This document shows, piece after piece, positions 47,383 through 56,763 of a stretch of 64,000 nt of DNA. The first letter of the stretch is position 1, and each line of letters opens with the position of its first letter. This DNA is from Anaeromassilibacillus senegalensis. Lineage in GTDB: Bacteria > Bacillota > Clostridia > Oscillospirales > Acutalibacteraceae. Where the stretch lies: positions 356,148-420,147 of the forward strand of contig NZ_LN868535.1 of the NCBI RefSeq assembly GCF_001261775.1, in the 5' to 3' direction. The notes below the pieces were generated by a model. It was not told the DNA's origin, ran no database searches, and worked only from the letters and a program-made list of their open reading frames with translations. Position numbers and translations under genes: made by a program.

Positions 47383-48123
47383 TTACCCTTTGATTGCCAA
47401 AGGCACCTGTTCTCCCTCTAATCTGGCCGCCAACCGGCCAAACGCCATGGACCCCGCGGATTTCAGCGGCGCGGGCCCGCTGGAAGCGGCAGCCGCCGCA
47501 AGCGCCGGATCCTCCGGGATGATTGCAATCAGGCGGATGCCGGAAACGTCGATGACGGCGTCCAGGTCCCGGTACGCGCCCAGGTTGCGGAAGCTCTTTT
47601 TGTTGAAACGGTTGACCACCAGCCGCTGCTGCCGCACGCCCGCATCCTCCAGCGCCATCCGGGTCTTGTTGCAGTCCCGCAGGCAGACCGGATCCGGCGT
47701 GGACACCACCAGCGCGCGCTGCGCCGGTGCGACCGCACTGTAAAAGCCGCTGCCGACGCCCGCCGGGCAGTCGATCAGCACATGGTCGTAATACTTTGCC
47801 AGGGCGGCAACCAACTGTTTCATAATTTCGGGGCTGATGATATCTTCTTCACGGCTGGGAGCCGGCAGCAAAAACAAGCCCGGCGCCCATTCGCAGGCAT
47901 AAATTGATTTGACCGGATCGGCCTCCCCGGCGGCAACATCCGCAATGGTGAAGACCTGCCGCTCCACAACGCCGAGCATAAGGTCCAGCGACGAAAGGCC
48001 CGCGTCGCCGTCGATCAGCAGAACGCGCCTGCCGCGGCGGACCAGAGCCAGTCCCAGACCTGTTGTCAGCGTGGATTTTCCCACGCCGCCTTTTCCCGAT
48101 GTGATCACTGTAACAGCACCCAT
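47383..48123 (-). CDS. minD: MinD-type septum-site ATPase
   Basis: A 246-residue ParA/MinD ATPase with the deviant Walker A KGGVGKST at residues 11-18 (signature lysine in place), LLIDGDAGLSSLDLMLG (switch) and VLIDCPAGVGSGF. MinD uses ATP-driven membrane binding to place MinC and so restrict division to midcell. MinC and MinE are not in the window. The C-terminus (RLAARLEGEQVPLAIKG) lacks the obvious basic, Phe-rich amphipathic helix by which typical MinD binds membrane, though a weak helix is possible. It follows pbp2 after 114 bases. A related septum or chromosome-positioning ATPase remains an alternative. Confidence 0.85.
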   Translation of the reverse strand: MGAVTVITSGKGGVGKSTLTTGLGLALVRRGRRVLLIDGDAGLSSLDLMLGVVERQVFTIADVAAGEADPVKSIYACEWAPGLFLLPAPSREEDIISPEIMKQLVAALAKYYDHVLIDCPAGVGSGFYSAVAPAQRALVVSTPDPVCLRDCNKTRMALEDAGVRQQRLVVNRFNKKSFRNLGAYRDLDAVIDVSGIRLIAIIPEDPALAAAAASSGPAPLKSAGSMAFGRLAARLEGEQVPLAIKG

Positions 48124-48237
48124 AAATAAAACCTCATTATCATACTACCACAAATTTTTGGTGTAGTCAAAGTATTTTTCTTGTTCATTTTTCCCATTTC
48201 CCATCGGATTGGGATGTATTTTGTAAAATTGACAGGT

Positions 48238-50457
48238 TTAGCCCTCTGAAACGGGCTGGTTTTCGTTGGAAGCATCGTTTGCGCTTGCCGACGACCCTGT
48301 CCGCGCGTTCCCCTGCGGTGTTTCGCCGGAGGAAGACGTCCCGTTCTGCCCGGAGGACGTCCCCGATGCCACACTGGACGCGGTCTGATCCTCCGGCATG
48401 ACGAGGTTGCCTTCCTCATCCACCGTTTTTCCATAAAAATACGCATCCAACAGATCCTTGACCACCTGCTGGCAATAGGTGCCGGTGGCGCCATGCTGTA
48501 AGACGACCGCGACCGCAACCTCCGGGTCGTCGTACGGCGCAAAGCCGATGAACGCCACGTTATCAGAGCCGGGCCCCTGCGCGGTACCGGTCTTGCCCGC
48601 GATGGGTACCGGATAACTGCCCAGCATCCGGTGCGCGGATCCGCGGTTTTCCGTGATGACGGCTCGCATCCCCGCTTTGACATAATCGATATTTTCCTGC
48701 GAAACGCCGGTTTCCGCCGCGATGACAGGATTGTTCGGATCGTTTTCCATGATCGTGGTCTTGCGCGTGTAGTCCGTGATTTTATCGACAATGTGCGTCT
48801 GGTAGCGCACGCCGTTGTTTGCAATGGTGGAGGCATACGCCGCGAGCTGAAGCGTTGTAAACTGGTTGTCGCTCTGCCCAATGGCGGCCTGAATGGTATC
48901 GCCCTGCACCCAGGCCTTGCCGACGGAGGCGCTGTACTCCTTGCCAGCGAGAATGCCCGCGTTTTCGTTCAGTTCCACACCGGTCTTGACGCCAAGGCCA
49001 AACCGCTTGCTGTACAGGTTCATTGTCTCGATTCCGGTGTAAAACCCTGTCTCGAAGAAGAAAATATTGCAGGATTCGGACAGCGCACGCCGGAGAGAAA
49101 GCGTGCCGTGTGTTCCCAAACATTTCGGCGTAAAGTTCACATCCGCAAACCGCTGATACACGTGGGCGCAATGGAATGTGGTATTGTTGGTAATGATCCC
49201 TTCTTGCAGTGCGGCGGCGGCCACCGCGGGTTTGAAGCAGGAACCCGGCGTAAAGATGCCATTGAACGCCTGGTTGACCAGCGGATGGTCCGGATCCTTC
49301 AGCACCTCGCTTTTGTAAGCGGTATCCGTCATATATTTGCCCAAATCATAATTGACGTTTCCAGCGGCGGCCAGCACGGCGTTGTCTTTGACGCGCAGCA
49401 CAACGGCGGTTCCCAGCACACAGTCCTGCCCGTTCCATCCGCCCTTTTTGGCGGCGAGCTTCTGCCCGTTTTCGCGGGCGGCAATCACATTTTGATCCAA
49501 GGAAACCTGCGCCACCTTTTGCAGATTGCTGTTAATGGTCAAATAGACGGTATGCCCGGATTCCGGCGGCTTGATGACGGTTTCCGACGCGACGCCGCCC
49601 CGGCTGGTGGTTTCCACCTGTTTTTCTCCGGCTTTGCCGCGCAATTCTTTTTCAAACGCGGCTTCCGTGCCGCTCTGTCCCATGCGGTCGTTGTACGCGT
49701 ATCCCTCGTCCTTCTTAGCGTCGTACTGCTCCTGCGACAGCGGACCCATCGTACCGATCAGGTTGGAACCGATGTCCCCGCTGGGATACGTGCGCGCGGT
49801 GGTAATCTTGATGCTCGCGCCCGGCAGGAGCTGTGTATTTTCACTGACGATACCGACGGTATCTCCGGAAATATCCGGCGCAAAAATATACGGCGTAGAG
49901 GAGTTGAACCCTGATTTTACCATATTATAGCGCACCGATGCAACATTCCGGATCTCTCTTTGTGTGTAGGATGGATCGATGTCATATTTCTCGATCAACG
50001 CGTTCATGCAGTCCTCCGCCGTGGCGTAGGAGTTCAAATCAGCGTAATCCTTGCCCTTGAGCCGCTCCACGGCGGCCTCGCTGTCCGGCAGGAACTCGTA
50101 TTTGTCCGCCGCATTGATGAAAATGGGCAGCTCGTCCGTCCACTGTTCCTTCCTGCCGTTCAGCAGGTTGGTCAGGCGGCGGATGGTTTCGTTCTCCGTA
50201 CCGCGCGGCATATACGGGCGTTCAAACTGGATGGCGTAGCCGGTTTTATTCGCCGCCAGCGGGTTCCCGTGGATGTCGAGGATTTCCCCGCGCGCGGCGT
50301 CCATGGCAACGATGGACGCGCTGGTGGCGTCGGCTTTTTTGCGGGTATCCGCACCGTTTAAGATCTGCCAGTCAATCAGGCGCAGGATATAGACGGCAAG
50401 AATGCCGAAGACGATGCCGATCAGCGCGACACTGCGCAATGTTACTTTATGTTTCAT
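48238..50457 (-). CDS. mrdA: Penicillin-binding protein 2 (elongation transpeptidase)
   Basis: A 739-residue class B PBP. A single N-terminal membrane segment (about 8-28) is followed by the dimerisation/pedestal region and the transpeptidase domain. All three catalytic motifs are intact: Ser406-x-x-Lys409 (GSCFKP), Ser462-Cys-Asn464 and Lys622-Thr-Gly624. The last 60 or so residues are a Ser/Gly/Asn-rich low-complexity tail. It cross-links peptidoglycan in the elongation complex with MreB, MreC and MreD, which are encoded just upstream. A 1.3 kb composite repeat separates it from mreD, so it may need its own promoter. Confidence 0.95.
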   Translation of the reverse strand: MKHKVTLRSVALIGIVFGILAVYILRLIDWQILNGADTRKKADATSASIVAMDAARGEILDIHGNPLAANKTGYAIQFERPYMPRGTENETIRRLTNLLNGRKEQWTDELPIFINAADKYEFLPDSEAAVERLKGKDYADLNSYATAEDCMNALIEKYDIDPSYTQREIRNVASVRYNMVKSGFNSSTPYIFAPDISGDTVGIVSENTQLLPGASIKITTARTYPSGDIGSNLIGTMGPLSQEQYDAKKDEGYAYNDRMGQSGTEAAFEKELRGKAGEKQVETTSRGGVASETVIKPPESGHTVYLTINSNLQKVAQVSLDQNVIAARENGQKLAAKKGGWNGQDCVLGTAVVLRVKDNAVLAAAGNVNYDLGKYMTDTAYKSEVLKDPDHPLVNQAFNGIFTPGSCFKPAVAAAALQEGIITNNTTFHCAHVYQRFADVNFTPKCLGTHGTLSLRRALSESCNIFFFETGFYTGIETMNLYSKRFGLGVKTGVELNENAGILAGKEYSASVGKAWVQGDTIQAAIGQSDNQFTTLQLAAYASTIANNGVRYQTHIVDKITDYTRKTTIMENDPNNPVIAAETGVSQENIDYVKAGMRAVITENRGSAHRMLGSYPVPIAGKTGTAQGPGSDNVAFIGFAPYDDPEVAVAVVLQHGATGTYCQQVVKDLLDAYFYGKTVDEEGNLVMPEDQTASSVASGTSSGQNGTSSSGETPQGNARTGSSASANDASNENQPVSEG

Positions 50458-50469
50458 CTTTTCACCTCC

Positions 50470-51745
50470 AGACCTGCGGTCAGCACGGCCCGCCCTATCG
50501 TGTTGCCGAAATCACATCCGCGCAGTGGCGGGACGGACGGGACAAGCTCCCGGAGCTTTTCCTTTATAGATTTTTTTAACCTTACAGGTTATTGCTCAAA
50601 CGTGTTTTTCCACTTTTCTAAAAAGTGGCGGTTTCCAAAGGCAGCGCCTTTGGTCGTTCTCCGCAGAGAACGAAACTCTCTTCCTAAAAAGAGCGAGTGG
50701 GAACGAGTGATATGGTTGTTTACGAGGCACTAAGCTGCCTCTGGGGCTTTTCTTTGGTTCCCCGGCGAAAGCCGGGGAATGTACGTCGCTTTATAAAAGC
50801 GACAGCAAAAATTGTTTACTTTAAAAAAGTAAAACAAATTTTTATCTTTCAAAACAATGGGATTCTTTGTTTTAAACAAGCAAAAGTAAATTTTCACATT
50901 GCGAAAACAACGGGTTCCTTCACTTTAAGAAAACAAAAGAAGATTTATTGCATAAGCAACATTTCGTTTAAAACTTCTACCTTACTACATAACACGATTA
51001 TAATAGAAATTGTTGCATTAACAATCTTGTGTTAAAAAGTAAAACTAAAAACGCTTTACAGGAAATAAGCAAATTGATTGCGCGTGCAATCTTATCCCTT
51101 TTTACGCTTTTGAAAAAGCGGGAGAAAACCGCTGGTTACCCTCATGCCGGGCGGGCACCTCCGGTGGGGACGCTCTCTTGAGGCTAAAGCCTCGCTCGAT
51201 GCTCCAAACGACCATCGCCGTAGGCGCGTTAGACACTGCGTGTCCGGTCTTGCCACGAAAGTTGGACAAAGGCACGCGTAGGGGGGCGCGAGAGCTGGGC
51301 TCCGGATTACTTCGACTCACGCCCCCCTACACCCCCGGTATCCCCATATACCTTAAATGCTCAGGGAGATCAGTGTGCTTTTCATTGACGGCGGAACTTC
51401 GGTTTTTCTATGCTTTATGGGGATTCTTTGCCCAGGGTCAGCTGGGTGTTTTTAACTTTCAACAAGAAAATTTAATCAAGTTACCGGCTAAGATGTCACA
51501 CGGGAGCTGGTACTTTCTGTCGCGGGCATCCGTGGGACTGTGCTTGTATAGGCGTCCGCCCGCGCCATGCTGACCGCAGGTCCGCCTCCCTAATCCCCCG
51601 GTATCCTCATATACCTGGGATGCTCAGGAAGGGCGGCGTGCTTTTCATTGCCGGCGGAGCTGAAGTTTTCTTTTCTCATTGAGATTCTTTGCCCAGGGTT
51701 GGCTGGGTATTTTTCATTATTGGCGAAGTTTCTTTGCCTATTTAA
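50470..51745 (+). repeat. Long copy (d) of composite hairpin-chain element
   Basis: About 1.3 kb of gene-free DNA between mreD and pbp2. It has a CGGCCCGCC...GGCGGGACGG stem region (also seen at about 55985-56040), then the hairpin chain, here with CCACTTTT/AAAAGTGG in the first stem and a GAAA-loop CCCCGGC stem, the A/T-rich middle, and the G/C-rich end with the GTAGGGGGGCG/CGCCCCCCTAC stem. The left arm of the CGAAAGTTGG stem is replaced by other sequence. The closing part, beginning CCCCCGGTATCC, is present twice (about 51330-51460 and 51593-51720). Confidence 0.85.
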
Positions 51746-51787
51746 TTATCAATTCTATGGGATTTACTGAGGGCTTCGCCTTATGAT

Positions 51788-52312
51788 TTATATCCCATCC
51801 TCGGCGGTCCCGCGGATCTGGAGGGCGAGGGCGCGGTTGAAGAAATAGCAAAGGGGCATCGCGAAGAAAGAATAGGCCATACGGGGGAGATAGTGCTGCA
51901 CCAGCGCATAGCCGCTGTGGTCGTAGCCGTACAGCAGGAAAAAGAAAACCCACTGCAAAAACAGGATGATCCCGACGGACGCCAGTCCCAGCAGGACGGC
52001 TGTCAGGAAATTGGTCTGGATCAGGTCCGCCGTCAGAATGCCCACCAGATAACAGACCGACGCTAACAGCAAACCGTGAAATCCCAGCACGCCGCCCATT
52101 CCGAAATCGATGAACAGGCCGCACAACAGACCGACGCCGATGCCCGCGAACTCGCTCTCAAACATGGCGATGGAAACCGCGGCGGGAATCAACAGCACGG
52201 GCCGTGCACCGAAAAACGGCGGCAGCAGGCCCGGTGTCTCCTGCACCATGAACAGAATCAGGATTTCAATGGTATAGGCAAAATAGCGGATCAGCTTATA
52301 GCGGTCCATCAT
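51788..52312 (-). CDS. mreD: Rod shape-determining membrane protein MreD
   Basis: A 174-residue, very hydrophobic protein with about five membrane helices, the usual size and profile for MreD (LIRYFAYTIEILILFMVQET near the start, VGLLCGLFIDFGMGGVLGFH in the middle). It is part of the elongation complex that guides lateral wall synthesis. Its start overlaps the mreC stop by four bases, so translation is probably coupled. Identity rests on hydropathy, size and position, as the family is poorly conserved. Confidence 0.92.
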   Translation of the reverse strand: MMDRYKLIRYFAYTIEILILFMVQETPGLLPPFFGARPVLLIPAAVSIAMFESEFAGIGVGLLCGLFIDFGMGGVLGFHGLLLASVCYLVGILTADLIQTNFLTAVLLGLASVGIILFLQWVFFFLLYGYDHSGYALVQHYLPRMAYSFFAMPLCYFFNRALALQIRGTAEDGI

Positions 52313-53271
52313 TGGCCCTCCGTTTCATCGGAGGAAACGCCGAACGCCTCGTCCAGCGCCTGGCCCTGCCCTTCAAACTCTGTAATAACCATCACATCGC
52401 GCACGTTGTTGACGTCGACAAAAGGTTTGACTTCCGCGTAGAGCGAAACGTCATATTCCTCATTTTTTACCGTCACCACTTCGCCGATCGCCAGCCCGCT
52501 GGGATACACGCCGCCCAGCCCGCTGGTCGTCACGATGTCGCCCGCCTTCGCGGGCGTATCCGCCGCCAGGAATCCCAGCTTCACCAGCCCGTTGTCCGCC
52601 ATTTTGATGTCCGTGCCGACCACGCCGCTGTCCCGGCGGAACGCCGGTTCCGCGCCGGTTTGCCCGGTTGTGCCCGCCCCTGTCTCACCGGCAGCCTCCG
52701 GCTTCTCTTCCTCGGTCGTCGTGACCAGCGCGGCAATCTTCGTATCCGGGGAGAGGATGGTCGTCACCTGGCTGTAGTTGGTATTGACCGCGGAGATAAA
52801 GCCCACCACGCCCGCATCCGTAATGACCGGGTCGTTCTGGGCAACGCCGTCGCTGGTGCCCTTATCGATCGTAAATTTATACAGCACATTCGGGTCACGG
52901 CCAATGACCGCCGCCGGCACCGGCTTGAAATCGCGGTTTTCGTCTTTTAATTCCAGATATTTACGGAGCTGGGCGTTCTCCATACGGTATTGGTCGTAAT
53001 GGACCAGCTTGGCGTTCAGCTCCTCTATTTTCTTTTTCAGCGCGGCGTTCTCGTCAATCAGCTCCTCCTTGGAGCGCATGACCGGTTCCGCCGCGACCAC
53101 GGCGTTGTTGGTAACAATGGTACTCACGCGCTGCATCGGCGTGGCGACCAGTCCCATTGCATCCGCCGCAATGGAACTTCCTGTTGAAGCCGTGTAGAGC
53201 ATCAGCCCAAACATGACAAAAATAAGCGTCAGCAGCACCTTAAAGCTTCTGCCGTGTACAAAGTCTTTCAT
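52309..53271 (-). CDS. mreC: Rod shape-determining protein MreC
   Basis: A 320-residue protein with one N-terminal membrane helix (about 10-28), a coiled coil (about 65-100, EELIDENAALKKKIEELNAK) and an extracytoplasmic beta-rich domain (AAVIGRDPNVLYKFTIDKGT, GVVGFISAVNTNYSQVTTIL). MreC links the MreB filaments to PBP2 outside the membrane. An insertion of about 30 residues around 195-225, rich in Glu/Gly/Thr, lengthens the domain. It lies 99 bases after mreB, with a hairpin in the gap. Confidence 0.96.
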   Translation of the reverse strand: MKDFVHGRSFKVLLTLIFVMFGLMLYTASTGSSIAADAMGLVATPMQRVSTIVTNNAVVAAEPVMRSKEELIDENAALKKKIEELNAKLVHYDQYRMENAQLRKYLELKDENRDFKPVPAAVIGRDPNVLYKFTIDKGTSDGVAQNDPVITDAGVVGFISAVNTNYSQVTTILSPDTKIAALVTTTEEEKPEAAGETGAGTTGQTGAEPAFRRDSGVVGTDIKMADNGLVKLGFLAADTPAKAGDIVTTSGLGGVYPSGLAIGEVVTVKNEEYDVSLYAEVKPFVDVNNVRDVMVITEFEGQGQALDEAFGVSSDETEGQ

Positions 53272-53300
53272 CTGTGAACACCTCCCGTACCAAAATGATC

Positions 53301-53343
53301 AAAAAAAGGGCTCAGGCCGCCGTTCCGCACGGCGTCTGAACCC
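53301..53343 (-). terminator. Hairpin with T run between mreB and mreC
   Basis: On the minus strand the arms around ACGCCGTGCGGAACGGCG form a long imperfect stem with GGG/CCC at its foot and seven T after it. It looks like a terminator inside the operon and could lower mreC/mreD output relative to mreB. Confidence 0.7.
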
Positions 53344-53370
53344 TCTCCGGGGCCGGCGGGTTCCGCCGGT

Positions 53371-54384
53371 TTATCTGCGGGCTTTGTAATAGGAGGAAGG
53401 CATGACGACCTCCAGACGCTTGCCGGTGCCGTCCACCACGCAGTCCAGCGGGCTGTCCGCCACATGGACCGGCATGCCGGTCTCCTGCTCCACCAACTGG
53501 TCCAGACCGCGCAGCAGCGCGCCGCCGCCTGTCAACATAATGCCGTGGTCGATGATATCCGCGGAAAGCTCCGGCGGGGTCTTCTCCAGCGTGCTTTTGA
53601 TTGCGTCGATGATCACTGCCAGCGGATCGGAGAGCGCTTCGCGCACCTCTTCCGCGCTGATGCTGACGTTCTTCGGCAGGCCGTCCACAAGGTTGCGGCC
53701 CTTGATGTCCACGGACGCGCTGTCCGCCTCATCGCCGGTGGGGAACGCGGAACCAATGGCAATCTTGATCTCCTCGGCGGTGCGTTCACCGATCAGCAGA
53801 TTGTATTTCTTTTTCACATAGGAAATAATTGCTTCGTCGAATTTATCGCCCGCCACACGAACGGAGCAGGAGGTGACAATATCGCCCAGAGAGATGACGG
53901 CCACTTCCGCGGTACCGCCGCCAAGGTCTACAATCATGCTGCCGGTCGGGTCCGCGACGGGGAGTCCCGCGCCGATCGCGGCGGCCATGGGCTCCTCGAT
54001 CAGCTCCACCTGGCTGGCGCCTGCCTGACGGGCGGCGTCCTCCACCGCGCGGCGCTCGACTTCCGTAACGCCGGACGGGATGCACACCACGATATGCGGG
54101 CGGCTGAACGCGGTGGACTTCACCGCCTTTTTGATGAAATGCTTGAGCATCGTCGCGGTGATATCAAAGTCCGCGATGACGCCGTCTTTCAGCGGACGTA
54201 CCGCCACGATGGAACCGGGCGTACGGCCGATCATATCCTTCGCGTGGGAGCCGACCGCCAGAACGGTATCTGTGCGGACGTCCACGGCGACAACGGAGGG
54301 CTCGCGCATGACGATACCCTTTCCTTTCATATATACAAGCGTATTGGCAGTCCCCAGGTCAATTCCGATATCCTTTGAAAACAT
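53371..54384 (-). CDS. mreB: Rod shape-determining actin homologue MreB
   Basis: A 337-residue actin-fold ATPase. Phosphate-1 loop [10 protein letters not shown] (7-16), phosphate-2 loop [10 protein letters not shown] and adenosine motif [11 protein letters not shown] are all intact. It assembles membrane filaments that steer elongation enzymes. The start codon follows GAAAGGGGAA. First gene of mreBCD, with a good promoter 130 bases upstream. Length and motifs are those of canonical MreB/Mbl; paralogue type cannot be assigned by eye. Confidence 0.98.
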   Translation of the reverse strand: MFSKDIGIDLGTANTLVYMKGKGIVMREPSVVAVDVRTDTVLAVGSHAKDMIGRTPGSIVAVRPLKDGVIADFDITATMLKHFIKKAVKSTAFSRPHIVVCIPSGVTEVERRAVEDAARQAGASQVELIEEPMAAAIGAGLPVADPTGSMIVDLGGGTAEVAVISLGDIVTSCSVRVAGDKFDEAIISYVKKKYNLLIGERTAEEIKIAIGSAFPTGDEADSASVDIKGRNLVDGLPKNVSISAEEVREALSDPLAVIIDAIKSTLEKTPPELSADIIDHGIMLTGGGALLRGLDQLVEQETGMPVHVADSPLDCVVDGTGKRLEVVMPSSYYKARR

Positions 54385-54512
54385 TCCAAAATTCCCCTTT
54401 CAACGTCAGGCCGGCACGGCGGCAAAGCGAGTATCCGCAAGGTCAGTTTTATCGAAAAACCCGCGCCGCATCCGGTCTTACAGGCGGCAACAGGCGGTTT
54501 TACATAAGATTT

Positions 54513-54541
54513 ATTATAACCGTTGCACCCGCATTACTCAA
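54513..54541 (-). promoter_or_regulatory. Sigma-A promoter of the mre operon
   Basis: On the minus strand TTGAGT is 17 bases from a perfect TATAAT, about 130 bases before mreB. The remaining maf-mreB gap holds no gene. Confidence 0.75.
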
Positions 54542-54673
54542 CAAAAAAATTGTGAACAAAAATAAGTTTGTCAGAATCCACATTTTGCCAGCAGGCAAAG
54601 GGAAGTTTGCCGCCAATTTTTTGTAAAAGAATGCCTTTTCATTAACAGGAGACAGCCCGCCTGCCGGCAGGCT

Positions 54674-55222
54674 TTACTCCTGTGCAAGCAGCCTTACGAC
54701 CCGCGCAATGGGCAAACCCATCACATTGTAGTAGTCCCCGGCAATCTCTTTTACCAAGAGTGCGCCGCGTCCCTGAATGCCGTACGCGCCGGCCTTGTCC
54801 ATCGGTTCGCCGGTCGCGACATACGCGTCAATCTCCCGATCTGTCAGGGGATAGAACGTGACCTCCGTGCGAACCGCCTCCACAACGCAGCGTGCCGGGG
54901 TGCGGATGCAGAATCCCGTAAAGACCTCGTGCGTCCTGCCGGAGAGCAGGCGCAGCATTTCCGTGGCGCGCGCCGGGGTCTTTGGCTTGCCCAGAATGGT
55001 TTCTCCCAGCGCAACAACGGTATCCGCCGCCAGAATCGTCCCGTCCGGATACCGGGCAAACACGGCGTCCGCCTTGCGGCGCGCCAGCAGCTTGACCGCT
55101 TCTTCCGGCTGCGTACCGTCGGCAAAACGCTCGTCCGCGTCGGCGGGTGCGACGGTAAACGAAATCCCCGCCAGCTCCAGCAGCTCGCGCCGGCGCGGGG
55201 AAGAGGATGCAAGATAGATCAT
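54674..55222 (-). CDS. maf: Maf nucleotide pyrophosphatase
   Basis: A 182-residue Maf/HAM1-like protein. The N-terminal LASSSPRRRELL (4-15) and catalytic ILAADTVVALG are present, with GKP and YGIQGRGALLVKEIAGDYYN typical of the family. These enzymes hydrolyse dTTP, UTP or modified nucleotides and can delay septum formation; they often sit next to mreB, as here. It starts four bases after the DUF4321 stop. Confidence 0.96.
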   Translation of the reverse strand: MIYLASSSPRRRELLELAGISFTVAPADADERFADGTQPEEAVKLLARRKADAVFARYPDGTILAADTVVALGETILGKPKTPARATEMLRLLSGRTHEVFTGFCIRTPARCVVEAVRTEVTFYPLTDREIDAYVATGEPMDKAGAYGIQGRGALLVKEIAGDYYNVMGLPIARVVRLLAQE

Positions 55223-55226
55223 GGAA

Positions 55227-55493
55227 CTACTCCTTTACCCGGATTTTCAGATACGACAAGATTGCGGCAAGCAGGAGAATCGCCTGCGCCACGTTGATAT
55301 TGACCGAAAGGCCAAAGGTCAGTTTTACGATCGCGAGATCCAGCGTAGCGGGCTCCAACCCGAACCCGGCGCTCATTCCCAGCCATGAGAGGAACCCGAT
55401 CCCCTGCACCGCCGTCCCGATCACGCTGCCCAGAACGACCGCCAGCAGCAGAAGGACAATCAACAGCAGGGTTTTGACCAGCCCTTTTTTCAT
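55227..55493 (-). CDS. DUF4321 family small membrane protein
   Basis: An 88-residue protein with a membrane helix at residues about 7-28, a Gly-rich turn, the family-like stretch GFGLEPATLDLAIVKLTFGL (43-62), and a second hydrophobic segment to residue 84. Matches my recollection of DUF4321, found in Clostridia beside maf and mreB. Function unknown; its place between dut and maf suggests co-transcription with them. Confidence 0.85.
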   Translation of the reverse strand: MKKGLVKTLLLIVLLLLAVVLGSVIGTAVQGIGFLSWLGMSAGFGLEPATLDLAIVKLTFGLSVNINVAQAILLLAAILSYLKIRVKE

Positions 55494-55529
55494 ACATGCA
55501 TCTCCCGTTCTTGGGGCATTTGCCCCAGA

Positions 55530-55970
55530 TTACCGGCCCGTGGAGCCGAATCCGCCCGCGCCGCGCTCTGTCTCGTCGAGGACGTCCGTCTCTTCCAGCG
55601 GCAGATTCAGAACCGGCATGACCACAAGCTGCGCGATGCGTTCGCCCGGCTCGACGGTATACGGCTTTCCGCCGACATTACATAGCCCGACGCAGAGCTC
55701 TCCGCGGTAATCGCTGTCAATCACGCCGACGGCATTGGACAGCGAAACACCGTGTTTGACGCCCAACCCGCTGCGCGCAAAAATCAGCGCGACGGTTTGG
55801 GCGTTCGGCAGGGCGATCGCCAAACCGGTCGGGATCCGCACCAGCTCATGCGGCGCGATGGTAACGGGGGACGGTATGCAGGCATGGAGGTCCAGACCGG
55901 CAGACCCGCTGGTTCCCCTGCGGGGAATGATGGCATTTTCATTTACTTTTTTGATTTTTAAGGTATCCAT
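55530..55970 (-). CDS. dut: Deoxyuridine triphosphate nucleotidohydrolase (dUTPase)
   Basis: A 146-residue trimeric dUTPase that hydrolyses dUTP to dUMP, keeping uracil out of DNA and supplying dTMP synthesis. Motif 1 (SAGLDLHA), motif 2 (ARSGLGVKHG), motif 3 (NAVGVIDSDYRGEL), motif 4 (ERIAQLVVMP) and motif 5 (RGAGGFGSTGR) are all present. GGAGGT precedes the ATG. First gene of the dut-DUF4321-maf run. Confidence 0.98.
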   Translation of the reverse strand: MDTLKIKKVNENAIIPRRGTSGSAGLDLHACIPSPVTIAPHELVRIPTGLAIALPNAQTVALIFARSGLGVKHGVSLSNAVGVIDSDYRGELCVGLCNVGGKPYTVEPGERIAQLVVMPVLNLPLEETDVLDETERGAGGFGSTGR

Positions 55971-56763
55971 TTGACCTCCGGTCGGGACGGCCCGCCCTCT
56001 TCTGTTTCCAGAATTGGTTCCGCGCAGTGGCGGGACGGAAATAAATTTCTCCCGAATTTCTTAGTTAATTTTTTAGGACTATTTTCACCTTGCAGGGAAG
56101 GGCTAAAACGTATTTTTTCACCTTTCTAAAAGGTGGGACCTGCGGTCGGCTCGCGCCTACGGCGAGGATCATTTTTTACCTTATTAGGTAATGGCCCAAA
56201 CATGTTTTTCCGCTTTTCTAAAAAGCGGCGGGATCAAAGGGCGGCGCCCTTTGCCGTTCTCCGCAGAGAACGGGACTCTCTTCCTGAGAAGAGCGAGTGG
56301 GAACGAGTGATAGGGTCCTTTATGAGGCAGGGGGCTGTCTCTGGGGCTTTTCTTTGGGACCCCGGCTTTCGCCGGGGTGTACGTCGCTTTGAAAAGCGAC
56401 AGCAAAGACTATTTACTTTAAAAAAAGTAAAACAAATTTTTATCTTTTAAAACAATGGGATTCTTTGTTTTAAACAAGCAAAAGTCAATTTTCATATTGC
56501 GAAAACAATGGGTTCCTTCACTTTTAAGAAAACAAAAGAAGATTTATTGCATAAACAATATTTCTTTTATAACTTCTATTTTATTTCATAATTATAGCAG
56601 AAATTGTTGCATAGACAATCTTATGTTAAAAAACAAAACTAAAAAACGCTTTACTTGAAATGAGTAAATTGATTGCATATGCAATCTTTTTCCTTGTTCG
56701 CTTTTACAAAAGCGGAAAAAAACCGCTGGTTGCCCTCATGCCGGGTGATGTGAACCCAAAAGA

